Assembly: GCF_012563145.1 (NCBI RefSeq)
Contig: NZ_CP046230.1
Location: 389,582-453,581 of the forward strand
Direction of reading: 5' to 3'
DNA length: 64,000 nucleotides
Source: Enterobacteriaceae endosymbiont of Plateumaris consimilis
GTDB lineage: Bacteria; Pseudomonadota; Gammaproteobacteria; Enterobacterales; Enterobacteriaceae
The translations under genes and the position numbers were made by a program. Below are positions 33,735 to 43,990 of the stretch, in pieces; positions within the stretch are counted from its first letter, which is position 1, and the number at the start of each line of letters is the position of its first letter. The notes under the pieces are model-generated. The model was given only the letters and a program-made list of their open reading frames with translations, searched no databases and had not been told where the DNA came from.

Positions 33735-36176
33735 TTAAATAATAATACGTAATAAATCAGCAAATACTCCTGAAGCAGTAACTTTATTTCCAGCTCCATA
33801 ACCTCTTAATACTAAAGGTATTGGTTGATAATATTTACTATAAAAAGCTAAAGCATTTTCACCATTTTTAATTTCAAATAAAGGATTTTTTTTATCTATT
33901 TGTAAAATTTGTACTTTACAAGTACCATATTTATTTATACTACCTATAAAACGAAGCACTTTATTTTCTTTTTTAGCATTTTGTATTTTTTTTTCAAAAT
34001 TTGCATCTAATTCTGGCAATAAAGACATAAACTCTTTGACTGAATTTAAATTATTAAATTTATTAGGAATAATAGATTCTATCTGAATATCATTTAATTC
34101 TAAATCATAACCAATTTCTCTAGCTAAAATAAGAAGTTTTCTAGCAACATCTATACCTGATAAATCAATTCGTGGATCAGGTTCTGTAAAACCCATTTCT
34201 TTTGCCATATATGTAGCTTTAGATAAAGATATACCTTCTTCTAATTTTCCAAAAATAAATGAAAGAGATCCAGATAATATTCCTGTAAAATTAATTAATT
34301 TATCACCTGTATTTATTAAATTTTGTAAATTAAAAATTACAGGTAAACCAGCACCTACATTAGTTTCATAAAAAAATTTACAGTTATTTTTTTTAGCTAT
34401 TATACGTAAATCTTTATAATATTTTAAAGAAGATGTATTAGCTTTTTTATTAGTAGCTATTACATGAAAACCATTATTAAAAAAATTAATATATTGATGA
34501 GCTATTTTTTGTGAAGAAGTACAATCTATAATAACAGGATTAATAAATTTATATTCTTTAATATTAGAAATAAAATTTTCTATTGTATAATTATTATAAT
34601 TATTTTTAATTTGTAAAAACCAATTTTTTAAATTAATACCATTAATATTTATTAAAGAAGATTTAGAATTGAAAATACCACAAATTTTAATATTAATAAA
34701 TTTACTTTTTAATAATTTTTGTTGATTATTTATTTGTTCTAGTAATGTACTACCTATTCCTCCAATACCTATAACAAATACTTCTATCACTTTCTCTTTA
34801 TAAAATAATAATTGATGTGCTAATTTCATAATAGCATCTACATAATTATTTTTTATTACTATAGAGATAGAATTTTGTAAAAAATTTTGTGAAATAGTTA
34901 AAATATTAGTTTTAGTAATTTTAAAAACATATAAAAATTTCATTATTATATTAATATAATTATTTATTTTATCACCTACTAAAGAAATAATAGATAGTTT
35001 TTCTATAAAATATAAAGGATTAATTAATTTGTTTTTAAATTCTAAAACAAAATTATTTTCTATTAATATTTTAAAATAATTTGCTTGTTTTTTAAAAATA
35101 TAAAAATATATGCCATGTTTAGAAGATGAATGTATCATTAATAAAATTAATATTTTTGATTTAAAGATAATATCTAATATTTTTGGCATTATATGTTGTA
35201 TTGTTTTAGTTTTTTTACTAGAAACATAAAACATCACTACATTTTTTTGTTCAGTAATACTTTTTATTAATGGAAAATGATTATTTTCACTTATAAGTGT
35301 TCCTGAAGATTGTGGATTCATTGTATTTTTTATTATACATTGTATCTTGTATTTAGATATAGGAGAAATCGTATTATAATGAATTACTTTAGCTCCTAAG
35401 TAAGATAATGTTGTTGCTTCTTTATAAGATATAAATGGTAATAATTTAGCACTTGTTATAAAATTAGGATCAGCCGTATAGATTCCATCTACATCAGTCC
35501 AAATTTCACAATATTTCACATTTAAACAAGATGCTAAAGCAGATGCTGAATAATCTGAACCATTACGACCTAATAAAACCAATTCATTATTTTTATTGGA
35601 AGCAGTAAAACCAGCCATTAAGATAATATCAATATCTAATAAATTAATATTTTTTATTCTTTGAGAAGAAATATTTATATTAATTTTAGATTCTAAATAA
35701 TCGCCTTTAGCTAATAAATATTTTTTTGGATCTATGATATAAACATTATAATTTTTAGAAATTAATAATTCTTTCATAAAAATAACAGAAAATTTTTCTC
35801 CTTGTGCTAATATTTTAGCATAAATTATATCAGGACAAAAATTTAATAAACTAACACCATTCAATAAATTTTCTAATAATAAAAAAATAATATTTATTTT
35901 TTTTTTAATATTATTAATATTCAAATATTTTTCTTCATAAGAAAGTTCTTGAATTAAATTTGAAAAAAATTTTTTTATTTTTATAAAATCTATTTGAAAA
36001 GCTTCATTTTTTATAGCTTTTTTTATTATTAATATTAAATAATTTGTAATTTTTGAAGATGCAGATAATACTATAGCTAATTTTTCTTTTTTTGAATAAT
36101 TAGAAATAATGTTTACTACCATTAAAAATTTTTTTGCATTTGATAATGATGTTCCACCAAATTTCAATACTCGCAT
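33735..36176 (-). CDS. thrA: bifunctional aspartokinase I / homoserine dehydrogenase I
   Basis: Catalyses the first and third steps from aspartate to threonine. The 813 residues (820 in E. coli) contain the aspartokinase domain (1 to about 250; MRVLKFGGTSL and WTDVDGIYTADP), a central ACT regulatory region that is quite divergent (about 300-460), and the homoserine dehydrogenase domain, with NAD(P)-binding VIGIGGIGSTLLEQI near residue 465 and the catalytic-domain block MAKEMGFTEPDPRIDLSG. An AGG-type ribosome-binding site precedes the ATG. No thr leader peptide rich in Thr and Ile codons could be found upstream, so the E. coli attenuator seems lost. Whether feedback control by threonine persists cannot be told. 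Confidence 0.97.
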   Translation of the reverse strand: MRVLKFGGTSLSNAKKFLMVVNIISNYSKKEKLAIVLSASSKITNYLILIIKKAIKNEAFQIDFIKIKKFFSNLIQELSYEEKYLNINNIKKKINIIFLLLENLLNGVSLLNFCPDIIYAKILAQGEKFSVIFMKELLISKNYNVYIIDPKKYLLAKGDYLESKININISSQRIKNINLLDIDIILMAGFTASNKNNELVLLGRNGSDYSASALASCLNVKYCEIWTDVDGIYTADPNFITSAKLLPFISYKEATTLSYLGAKVIHYNTISPISKYKIQCIIKNTMNPQSSGTLISENNHFPLIKSITEQKNVVMFYVSSKKTKTIQHIMPKILDIIFKSKILILLMIHSSSKHGIYFYIFKKQANYFKILIENNFVLEFKNKLINPLYFIEKLSIISLVGDKINNYINIIMKFLYVFKITKTNILTISQNFLQNSISIVIKNNYVDAIMKLAHQLLFYKEKVIEVFVIGIGGIGSTLLEQINNQQKLLKSKFINIKICGIFNSKSSLININGINLKNWFLQIKNNYNNYTIENFISNIKEYKFINPVIIDCTSSQKIAHQYINFFNNGFHVIATNKKANTSSLKYYKDLRIIAKKNNCKFFYETNVGAGLPVIFNLQNLINTGDKLINFTGILSGSLSFIFGKLEEGISLSKATYMAKEMGFTEPDPRIDLSGIDVARKLLILAREIGYDLELNDIQIESIIPNKFNNLNSVKEFMSLLPELDANFEKKIQNAKKENKVLRFIGSINKYGTCKVQILQIDKKNPLFEIKNGENALAFYSKYYQPIPLVLRGYGAGNKVTASGVFADLLRIII

Positions 36177-36625
36177 TTTATTCTAACCTACCTTTAATAA
36201 TTACTATTATTTATAATAATGCTAAATATTTTAAATATTGAAAAATATTTTTAAAATAATATTTATTATTAATAATTATTTATCCTTAAATAATAATAAA
36301 TGCAATAAATATGAATAAATAATTTTAATTATTATATTATTTAATAATTATTTGGATTTTATATTGAATATTTAATTAAAATTATATTAGTTAAATTTAA
36401 AATTAATAATATAAAGTTTTATATAAAAGAATTTTTCAAGATGAAAAAATTTTTTTATTAAAGAACATAAAAAATATTTTTTATAAATAAAAACATATTT
36501 TATTATGAATTTTAATTAGTTATTGTTAATATTTAACAATATTTTTTTAATTAATATAATATTTTATATTTAAAATTAAAATAAATAAAAAATCATTTAA
36601 CTAATATTATTATTTTTAATAAAAT
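36177..36625. other. 449-base gene-free spacer between parC and thrA
   Basis: Almost pure A/T with stops in every frame and no recognisable gene or RNA. It must hold the thr operon promoter near its left end. One clean hairpin lies at 36521-36541 (TATTGTTAA, 3-base loop, TTAACAATA), 85 bases past the parC stop codon. Its T tract falls on the plus strand, where no gene ends, so a role as parC terminator is doubtful. Confidence 0.6.
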
Positions 36626-38887
36626 TTAATTTTCTTTTTTTTTATCTAAAAAGATATTTTTTATTTTTTCTTTTGTATCTAAAAAAAAACCTTTATGATT
36701 TTTATTCATATAAAATTTTTTTAATTCTTTAAATTTTAATTTAAGTTGTTGATTATTTAATTCAACAAAAATAACTGATTTACTATTAATAACGAATATC
36801 CATTCTAACTTATCTTTATTTTGAACAAAATTTTTATTATCAATTAATATTAATTTATTACCTTTACCTTTAGATAATTTTGGTAGAATATTAATTGGAA
36901 ATAATAAAAATCTTCCTATAGAAGATACAACTAATATCATATCTTTTTTATCATTAATAATTAAAGGAGGTAAAACTTCTGCTTTTTCAGAAAGTATCAT
37001 TAAAGATTTACCATTTCTATTACATGCAATTAAGTCACTAAAATTACATAAAAAACCATAACCAGAACTAGAAGATAATAAAATTTCTTTATTATTTTCT
37101 TCCATTAATATACTTTTTATTATAGAACCATGAGGTATTTTTAATTTACTTGATAATGGTTCACCTTGACTACGTAATGGTGGTAAAGAAATGGTATCTA
37201 TACTATAACTACGTCCTTTTGAATCAATTAATACAATTGTCTGATTTTTTTTACCTTTAACAGAAATAAAAAATGAATCTCCAGATTTGTAATTTAAATT
37301 CATGGGATCAATAGCATGTCCTTTAGCAGATCTAATCCAACCCATTTTAGATAAAATTACAGTAATAGGTTCATTAGATATTGATAATTCATTTTCAGTT
37401 AATAATTTAGCTTCACTATACTTTTTTAATAATGAACGACGATTATTTGAATATTTACTTATAGTTAATAATATTTCTTTTTTTAACAAAGCATTCATTT
37501 TATTTTTTGATGACAATATATCACTAATATGTTTATGTTCTTTTTCTAATTGATATTGTTCATCAATTATTTTTTTTTTTTCTATTAATGTAATAGCACG
37601 TAATTTTAAATTTAATAAAGTTTCTATTTGTAATTTAGACATGTTAAATTTCTTTTGAATTATAGAATTAGGATTTAAATTTAAACGAATAATTTGTATT
37701 AATTCTTCTAAATTATTATGAGCTATTAATAAACCCTTTAAAATATGTATTTTTTTTATTAATTTATTTAAATAAAAATTTAAACGTTTTTTGACTATGT
37801 TTCTTCTAAATAAAATCCATTCTGATAAAATTTCTAATAAATTTTTTATAGAAGGTTTATTATTTAAACCTATCATATTTAAATTAATACGATAACTTTT
37901 TTCTAAATCAGTTATAAAAAATAAATGATGTACAATTTTTTCTAATTTTAAATAATTATAATTATTTTTAATAAATATAACAATTCTTATTGGATTTTCA
38001 TAATCAGATTCATCTCTTATATCTTCAATCATTGGTAATTTTTTATTTCTTATTTGTGTAGTTATTTGCTCTATTATCCGTATAACTGAAACTTGATATG
38101 GTAATGATGTTATTATTATAGAATTGTTTTTTATACACCATAAAGATCTTAATCTAATAGATCCTTTGCCATTTTCATATATTTTACGCAGTTCTTTTTT
38201 AGAAGTAATAATTTCACTTTCAGTTGGAAAATCTGGACCCTGAATAATTTTTAGTATATCATCTAATGTACTTTCAGGATAATCAATTAATTTAATAATA
38301 GCTGTTGCTACTTCTTTAATATTGTGTGGTGGAATATCTGTAACCATTCCTACAGCAATTCCTATTGCACCATTTAAAATAATATTAGGTAAACAAGCAG
38401 GAAGTATTTTAGGTTCTAATAATGAACCATCAAAATTAGAAACATAATCAACAGTTCCTTTTTCAATTTCATTTAATAATAAATCAGAGTATTTTGATAA
38501 ACGAGACTCTGTATATCTCATAGCAGCAAAAGATTTAGGATCATCAGGAGAACCCCAATTTCCTTGTCCTTCTATTAAAGGATATCTATAAGAAAAAGAT
38601 TGCGCCATTAATACCATAGCTTCATAACATGCTACATCTCCATGTGGATGGTATTTCCCAATTACATCACCAATAGTTCTAGCAGATTTTTTAAATTTAG
38701 AAGAAGATTTTAATCCTAATTCAGACATAGCATATATAACTCTTCTTTGAACAGGTTTTAAACCATCACCAATATGTGGTAATGCTCTATCTGAAATAAC
38801 ATAAATTGAATAATTTAAATAAGCGTTTTCAGCGAATTTATATAATTCTATAGATCTTTCTTTTTTTTTTTGAATTTTTTTTACCAT
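36626..38887 (-). CDS. parC: DNA topoisomerase IV subunit A
   Basis: Breakage-reunion subunit of topoisomerase IV, which decatenates daughter chromosomes. The 753 residues equal E. coli ParC (752). The catalytic tyrosine is in [15 protein letters not shown], preceded by [12 protein letters not shown]. The N-terminal block [20 protein letters not shown] and [19 protein letters not shown] are typical. Identification as ParC rather than GyrA rests on the [13 protein letters not shown] context, the overall length and the C-terminal repeats (for example [11 protein letters not shown]), which align with ParC. parE is not in the window. Divergent from aroF. Confidence 0.93.
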   Translation of the reverse strand: MVKKIQKKKERSIELYKFAENAYLNYSIYVISDRALPHIGDGLKPVQRRVIYAMSELGLKSSSKFKKSARTIGDVIGKYHPHGDVACYEAMVLMAQSFSYRYPLIEGQGNWGSPDDPKSFAAMRYTESRLSKYSDLLLNEIEKGTVDYVSNFDGSLLEPKILPACLPNIILNGAIGIAVGMVTDIPPHNIKEVATAIIKLIDYPESTLDDILKIIQGPDFPTESEIITSKKELRKIYENGKGSIRLRSLWCIKNNSIIITSLPYQVSVIRIIEQITTQIRNKKLPMIEDIRDESDYENPIRIVIFIKNNYNYLKLEKIVHHLFFITDLEKSYRINLNMIGLNNKPSIKNLLEILSEWILFRRNIVKKRLNFYLNKLIKKIHILKGLLIAHNNLEELIQIIRLNLNPNSIIQKKFNMSKLQIETLLNLKLRAITLIEKKKIIDEQYQLEKEHKHISDILSSKNKMNALLKKEILLTISKYSNNRRSLLKKYSEAKLLTENELSISNEPITVILSKMGWIRSAKGHAIDPMNLNYKSGDSFFISVKGKKNQTIVLIDSKGRSYSIDTISLPPLRSQGEPLSSKLKIPHGSIIKSILMEENNKEILLSSSSGYGFLCNFSDLIACNRNGKSLMILSEKAEVLPPLIINDKKDMILVVSSIGRFLLFPINILPKLSKGKGNKLILIDNKNFVQNKDKLEWIFVINSKSVIFVELNNQQLKLKFKELKKFYMNKNHKGFFLDTKEKIKNIFLDKKKEN

Positions 38888-39063
38888 AAATTTTATTTAT
38901 TCCTTTATATAAATATATTTATTTAAATAATGTTATTATTAAAACATATTTAAATTATTTTAATAGTTAAAATATTTTTTAAATAAGTATTTATGTATTT
39001 TAATATATATATGTTACGTTTGTAATAAATAACATTACTATAATATTTGAGGTTTATTTAATT

Positions 39064-40131
39064 ATGCAAAATAATATTAGTAATAATTTTACTAAAGAAG
39101 AAAATTTAATTACTCCTAAAGAATTAAAAAAAAAATTACCTATTACAGAAAACATAAAAAAACAAATATTATTTTCACGTCAAGTTATATGTAATATAAT
39201 TAATAAAAAAGATTCTAGAATATTAATTATTTGTGGTCCTTGTTCTATTCATAATATTAAAGAAACTTTAGAATATGCTAAATTATTAAAAAAAATTTCT
39301 TTAGAATTAAATAAAACTATATATATAGTTATGCGTGTTTATTTTGAAAAACCACGTACAATTATTGGATGGAAGGGACTAATTAATGATCCTTATATGA
39401 ATAATTCTTATAATATTAATAAAGGATTATATATTGCACGTAAATTATTACTAAAATTAAACGAAATGGGAATTCCTTTAGCTACAGAAATATTAGATCC
39501 TAATACTCCACAATATTTAAGTGAACTATTTAGTTGGTCTGCTATTGGAGCACGTACTACTGAATCTCAAATTCATAGAGAATTAGCATCTTCATTAGAA
39601 ATGCCATTAGGATTTAAAAACAATACAAACGGAAATATTACAACTGCTATTAATGCTATTAAAGCAGCATCTATATCACATAATTTTATTAGTTCTAATC
39701 AAGAAGGATTAGTTTGTATAATCAAAACATCAGGAAATCAAAATTGTCATATAATTTTACGTGGAGGTAAAAAAACTAATTATCATGAAAAAGATATAAA
39801 AGAATGTAATAATAACCTTATAAAAGCAGGATTACAATCTAATATCATGATAGATTGTAGTCATAATAATTCAAATAAAAATTTTAAACGTCAAACTATT
39901 GTTGTTGATTCTATCATCTCTCAAATTCAAAAAGGTGATAATTCTATTATAGGAATAATGTTAGAAAGTTATATTAATGAAGGTAATCAATTAATGAATA
40001 TAAATAATTATAATAAATTAAAATATGGGATATCAATTACAGATGGTTGTATTAGTTGGGAAACAACAGAAAATATTTTACATAAAATTTATAATAAACT
40101 AAATAAAATACTTCCATTACGTTTTTTATAA
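39064..40131 (+). CDS. aroF: 3-deoxy-D-arabino-heptulosonate 7-phosphate synthase (AroF type)
   Basis: Condenses phosphoenolpyruvate and erythrose 4-phosphate, opening the shikimate pathway. The 355 residues (356 in E. coli AroF) include CGPCSIH with the metal-binding cysteine, MRVYFEKPRT, GARTTESQ, and the metal-ligand motifs DCSHNNSNK, ESYINEGNQ and ITDGCISWE. It is assigned to the tyrosine-sensitive AroF isozyme because its N-terminus starts MQ and it is followed 18 bases later by tyrA, exactly as in the E. coli aroF-tyrA operon. AroG or AroH are less likely. No TyrR box was convincing upstream. Confidence 0.93.
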   Translation: MQNNISNNFTKEENLITPKELKKKLPITENIKKQILFSRQVICNIINKKDSRILIICGPCSIHNIKETLEYAKLLKKISLELNKTIYIVMRVYFEKPRTIIGWKGLINDPYMNNSYNINKGLYIARKLLLKLNEMGIPLATEILDPNTPQYLSELFSWSAIGARTTESQIHRELASSLEMPLGFKNNTNGNITTAINAIKAASISHNFISSNQEGLVCIIKTSGNQNCHIILRGGKKTNYHEKDIKECNNNLIKAGLQSNIMIDCSHNNSNKNFKRQTIVVDSIISQIQKGDNSIIGIMLESYINEGNQLMNINNYNKLKYGISITDGCISWETTENILHKIYNKLNKILPLRFL

Positions 40132-40149
40132 TAAGATGTAACAATTAAT

Positions 40150-41280
40150 ATGACTAAAAAAAATACGGTAACTAAATTAATTACATTACGTAATAAAATT
40201 GATAAATTAGATACAAATTTAATAAATCTTTTATCAGAACGTTTAAAGTTAGTCAAAAAAATAGGAATATTAAAAAGTTTTTATGGTTTTCCTATTTATA
40301 TTCCAGAACGTGAAAAATTAATAATAGATTTACGAAGTAAAGAAGCACAAAAACTAGGAGTATCTCCAAATTTAATTAAAGATATATTATATCGTATAAT
40401 GTACGAATCTTATATAAATGAAAATGAAAATGGTTTTAGAACATTAAATCCAGATTTAAAAAAAATATTAATTATTGGTGGTAGAGGTGGTATGGGACAA
40501 TTATTTAAAAAAATGTTAATATTATCTGGATATAAAGTTAATATTTTAGAAAAAGAAGATTGGAATAAAAATATAGATAGTTTTTTTTTAAATGTAAAAA
40601 TGGTAATAATTAGTGTTCCTATATCATCGTTAGATGATGTAATTAAAAAATTACCTGTATTATCTAAAGAATGTATATTAGTAGATGTTACTTCAATAAA
40701 AAATGAACCAATACAAAAAATGTTAAAAAAACATAATGGTCCTGTACTTGGATTGCATCCAATGTTTAGTCCTGAAAATAATATTTTAGCAAAAAAAATA
40801 ATAATATATTGTAATGGTCGTTATCCTGAATCTTATAATTGGTTTTTAAAACAAATAAAAATTTGGGGAGTAAAATTAAAATGTATGGATAAAATAGAAC
40901 ATGATAAATATATGTCTTTTATTCAATCGTTAAGATATTTTTCTATATTGGTTCATAGTTTTAATTTATCTACAGAAAGTATTAAAGTAAAAGAACTATT
41001 AAAATTTTCTTCTCCAGCATATAATGTAGATTTAATTATGACAGGAAGATTTTTTTCACAAAATCCTGATTTATATGCTGACATATTAATGTCATCTCAT
41101 AATAATATAAAATTAATAAAAAATTATTTAAAAAAATCAAATTATATTTTATCATTAATTGAACAAAAAAATAAAACAGAACTAATAAAATTATTTTATA
41201 AAATAAAACATTGGTTTAAATTTTATATAAAATCTTTATATTTAAAAAGTAATAATATTTTACGACATATTAATAATTAA
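40150..41280 (+). CDS. tyrA: bifunctional chorismate mutase / prephenate dehydrogenase
   Basis: Converts chorismate to prephenate and then to 4-hydroxyphenylpyruvate, the precursor of tyrosine. The 376 residues (373 in E. coli) carry an N-terminal AroQ-type chorismate mutase (about 1-90, with YIPEREKLI), a nucleotide-binding GGRGGMGQLF near residue 112 and the catalytic histidine in LGLHPMFSP. Second gene of an aroF-tyrA unit that ends at a strong hairpin at 41305-41344. Tyrosine made this way can support host cuticle formation, an inference from symbiont biology. Confidence 0.96.
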   Translation: MTKKNTVTKLITLRNKIDKLDTNLINLLSERLKLVKKIGILKSFYGFPIYIPEREKLIIDLRSKEAQKLGVSPNLIKDILYRIMYESYINENENGFRTLNPDLKKILIIGGRGGMGQLFKKMLILSGYKVNILEKEDWNKNIDSFFLNVKMVIISVPISSLDDVIKKLPVLSKECILVDVTSIKNEPIQKMLKKHNGPVLGLHPMFSPENNILAKKIIIYCNGRYPESYNWFLKQIKIWGVKLKCMDKIEHDKYMSFIQSLRYFSILVHSFNLSTESIKVKELLKFSSPAYNVDLIMTGRFFSQNPDLYADILMSSHNNIKLIKNYLKKSNYILSLIEQKNKTELIKLFYKIKHWFKFYIKSLYLKSNNILRHINN

Positions 41281-41304
41281 AACTAATATATATTAATTTT
41301 AATT

Positions 41305-41344
41305 TTTAGAAACTTAATATTAGTTATAATATTAAGTTTCTAAA
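41305..41344. terminator. bidirectional intrinsic terminator between tyrA and bamD
   Basis: Perfect 18-bp stem with a 4-base loop (GTTA): the left arm runs 41305-41322 and the right arm 41327-41344, core AGAAACTTAATATTA. It sits between the convergent genes tyrA (+) and bamD (-), with short A/T flanks on both sides. The central G/C pairs are rare in this sequence, which argues against a chance A/T palindrome. Confidence 0.8.
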
Positions 41345-41363
41345 TATTTAAAACATATTTTGA

Positions 41364-42086
41364 TTAAATTACATTAAGAATTTTATATGTTTTTTCCATT
41401 ATTATTAATGCTAAAATACTTTCTGAAGTATAAGGATAATTTTTAATTAACATTTCACATCTTTTTACCACTGATATATACATTTCTTTATTAAAATAAA
41501 ATTGAATTACATTTAATTCATATAATGCTAAACGTTTTTTTAAAAATTTTAATCTTTTTTTAATAAAAGGTATATAAATACTGTTAGGATAATTTTTAAC
41601 TAACAACTGTAAGTCATATATAGCTTGATTAGCATAAAAAGGATTACAATCATTTCTATTTATTCTAAATAAATATTGCATTTTATTATTATCTAGTGAT
41701 ATTTCTGATAAACTTTTTATATAAAGTAAATAATCTGTATATTTTGATATAGGATATATTCTAATAAACTCATCAAATAAATCTATAGCAGAAATAAATC
41801 TTTTATTTAAATAATATAAATAAATTAAATTAACTTTAATTTGTTCAGTATATTTACTATAAGGATATAATTTATCAAGTTGTTCAAATTGTAACATTGC
41901 CTCTGTATAGTTTTTTTTAAACAAATTGTTATTTGCTTCTAAATATTTAGTTTTAATAAAAAAATTTGTTGTTACAATTTTTTTTTTATTATTAATATGT
42001 TTATATTGAGAACAATTAGTTATTATTACTAATAATGAAACTATTAATATTTTACAAAAAATATTTTTTATTATAATTTTTTTCAT
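41364..42086 (-). CDS. bamD: outer membrane assembly lipoprotein BamD
   Basis: Essential lipoprotein partner of BamA in outer-membrane protein assembly. The 240 residues (245 in E. coli) begin with a lipoprotein signal peptide: a Lys/Ile-rich start, hydrophobic core and lipobox ending ITNC, with the acylated cysteine near residue 26. Helical TPR-like repeats follow; the blocks FEQLDKLYPYSKYTEQ, NRNDCNPFYANQA and LVKNYPNSIYIPF align with E. coli BamD. It is divergent from rluD, as in E. coli. It implies an outer membrane with beta-barrel proteins. Confidence 0.93.
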   Translation of the reverse strand: MKKIIIKNIFCKILIVSLLVIITNCSQYKHINNKKKIVTTNFFIKTKYLEANNNLFKKNYTEAMLQFEQLDKLYPYSKYTEQIKVNLIYLYYLNKRFISAIDLFDEFIRIYPISKYTDYLLYIKSLSEISLDNNKMQYLFRINRNDCNPFYANQAIYDLQLLVKNYPNSIYIPFIKKRLKFLKKRLALYELNVIQFYFNKEMYISVVKRCEMLIKNYPYTSESILALIIMEKTYKILNVI

Positions 42087-42173
42087 ATTTTAGTCTTTAA
42101 AAATAAAATTTTTTATTTAACAATAATATTTTTTACTATATTATGTTATTTATTACTAATAAAATTAAATTTT

Positions 42174-43129
42174 ATGAATACAATAAAATTAAGTAAAACT
42201 GTTTATAAATCTGATAATAGAATGAGATTAGATATATTTCTTACTAAAAAACTCTTTCAATTTTCAAGATCTCAAATAAAAAATTGGATTATTAATAATA
42301 ATATAAAGATTAATGATATTATTATAAATCAACCTAAAAAAAAATTCTTACAGGAGATAAAATACAAGTCGATATTAAAATATCACAAGAACGAATTCTG
42401 TGGAAAGCACAAAATATTCCATTAAATATCATCTATAATGATAATTATTTATTAATAATAAATAAATCTTCAAATTTAGTAGTACATCCAGGAAATGGTA
42501 ATTTAGATAAAACATTATTTAATGCTTTATTATATTATTATCCTTTTCTTAGAGATTTACCAAGAGCTGGTATTATTCATAGACTAGATAAAAATACAAC
42601 CGGATTAATAATTATAGCAAAAACAATGTTGTCATATATGAATTTAAAAATAGCTTTAAAACAACATAAAATTATAAGAGAATATGAAGCTATAGTAAAT
42701 GGTATTATTCAATACAATGATATTATTAACCATCCAATAAAAAAATTTTATAAAAAAAAAAATATACGTATGAATGTAACTGATAAAGGTAAAAAAGCAA
42801 TAACACAATATTTTTTAAAACATGTATTTAAAATGCATAGTCACCTAAGAATTAGATTACATACTGGACGTACACATCAAATTAGAGTACATTTAGAATA
42901 TATTAATCATAGTATTGTAGGTGATCCTATATATAATAATAAATCTCAAATGAATATTATAACAATTAATAATAAAAAATATTTAATTAATAAAATATTA
43001 AAAAGACAAGCATTACATGCGTGTTATTTAGAATTTATGCATCCTATAAATAATTATTTATTAAAGTTTAATTCATCTTTACCTAAAGATATAAAACATT
43101 TAATTTCTATTTTAAAAAAATTCAAATAA
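42174..43129 (+). CDS. rluD: 23S rRNA pseudouridine synthase RluD, frame broken in a poly(A) tract
   Basis: RluD makes pseudouridines 1911/1915/1917 in helix 69 of 23S rRNA. An S4-like RNA-binding domain opens the gene (RMRLDIFLTKKLFQFSRSQI). The reading frame breaks in a run of nine A's (42336-42344): with ten A's it would continue KKKILTGDKIQVDI into the rest of the protein. After that point the protein is intact, with catalytic GIIHRLDKNTTGL (catalytic Asp), RTHQIRVH and KRQALHACYLEF. Total length is then 318 residues (326 in E. coli). One missing A is the only lesion seen. Either the genome truly carries a frameshift rescued by transcriptional slippage, or the base was missed in sequencing. 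Divergent from bamD as in E. coli. Confidence 0.85.
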
Positions 43130-43278
43130 ATATTTTTTATATAAAATTATTATGTTTAATAAAAAATTATATTTGAATTAAATTAAATATAAAACATCAA
43201 ATTAATAAAAAAATAATTTTATTAATTTAATATTTTAGTTTATTATATTTATAATTAAAAATTTTATTTGAAAAAAAT

Positions 43279-43944
43279 ATGAATATTAAAAAATACATAC
43301 TGTTTTGCGGTAGTTTATTTTTATTAATTTTTTCTAACGTTTGTTTATCAGCTACAAAATATATACAAGATGTACATTATGAATTAATAAAAAAATCTCC
43401 AAAAATAATTCATTATCCTAAAACTCCAATTACAGAATTTTTTTCTTTTTTATGTCCTCATTGTTATGATTTTTATAATATGACTCAAACAAAAAATTTA
43501 CTAGTTAAAAATTTTTTAAAAAATTTACAAATTAAAAAATATCATATAGATAGTATGGGAGATACAAAATTAGCTAAATTAGCTACTTATAATTGGAGTA
43601 TAGCTATAGCGTTAAATGTTGAAAATAAAGTTATTATAGCAATATTTGAAGGTATACAAAAATCTCATAAAATTTATAATTATTCAACTATGAAAAAAAT
43701 ATTTATTAAAGCAGCTAATATAGACAAAAATATTTATGATGCAGCATGGAATAGTTTTATAGTTAAAGCATTAAATGCAAAACAAATAGAATTAGCTAAC
43801 GCTTGGAATGTTACATCAATACCATTTATTGTAGTTAATAACAAATACCATATAATATTAGATTCATTAAATTTTACATCTACAAATATTTTTCTTAATG
43901 ATTATATAAATCTTATAAAAGTTCTTTTAAAAAAAGAAAATTAA
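43279..43944 (+). CDS. dsbA: thiol:disulfide interchange protein DsbA
   Basis: Periplasmic oxidase that introduces disulfide bonds. The 221-residue precursor has a signal peptide of about 25 residues ending CLSA, a thioredoxin-like domain with the active-site CPHC in FFSFLCPHCYDF, and the cis-proline loop TSIPFIVVN. The helical insert includes YDAAWNSFIVKAL, typical of DsbA. Upstream of the polA remnant, as in E. coli. Its oxidising partner DsbB is not in the window. No clear ribosome-binding site is seen. Confidence 0.94.
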   Translation: MNIKKYILFCGSLFLLIFSNVCLSATKYIQDVHYELIKKSPKIIHYPKTPITEFFSFLCPHCYDFYNMTQTKNLLVKNFLKNLQIKKYHIDSMGDTKLAKLATYNWSIAIALNVENKVIIAIFEGIQKSHKIYNYSTMKKIFIKAANIDKNIYDAAWNSFIVKALNAKQIELANAWNVTSIPFIVVNNKYHIILDSLNFTSTNIFLNDYINLIKVLLKKEN

Positions 43945-43990
43945 ATAATGTAAATTTTGATAAAATATTTTTTATAAAAATATATAATAT

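Noticed and set aside
36521-36541. Hairpin TATTGTTAA/TTAACAATA with T tract as intrinsic terminator
   Set aside because: The T tract is on the plus strand, where no gene ends upstream; parC is transcribed the other way. It is noted within the spacer entry only.
39005-39045. Inverted repeat GTAAT-7-ATTAC before aroF as a TyrR operator
   Set aside because: The arms do not match the TGTAAA-N6-TTTACA consensus and similar repeats are frequent in A/T-rich DNA.
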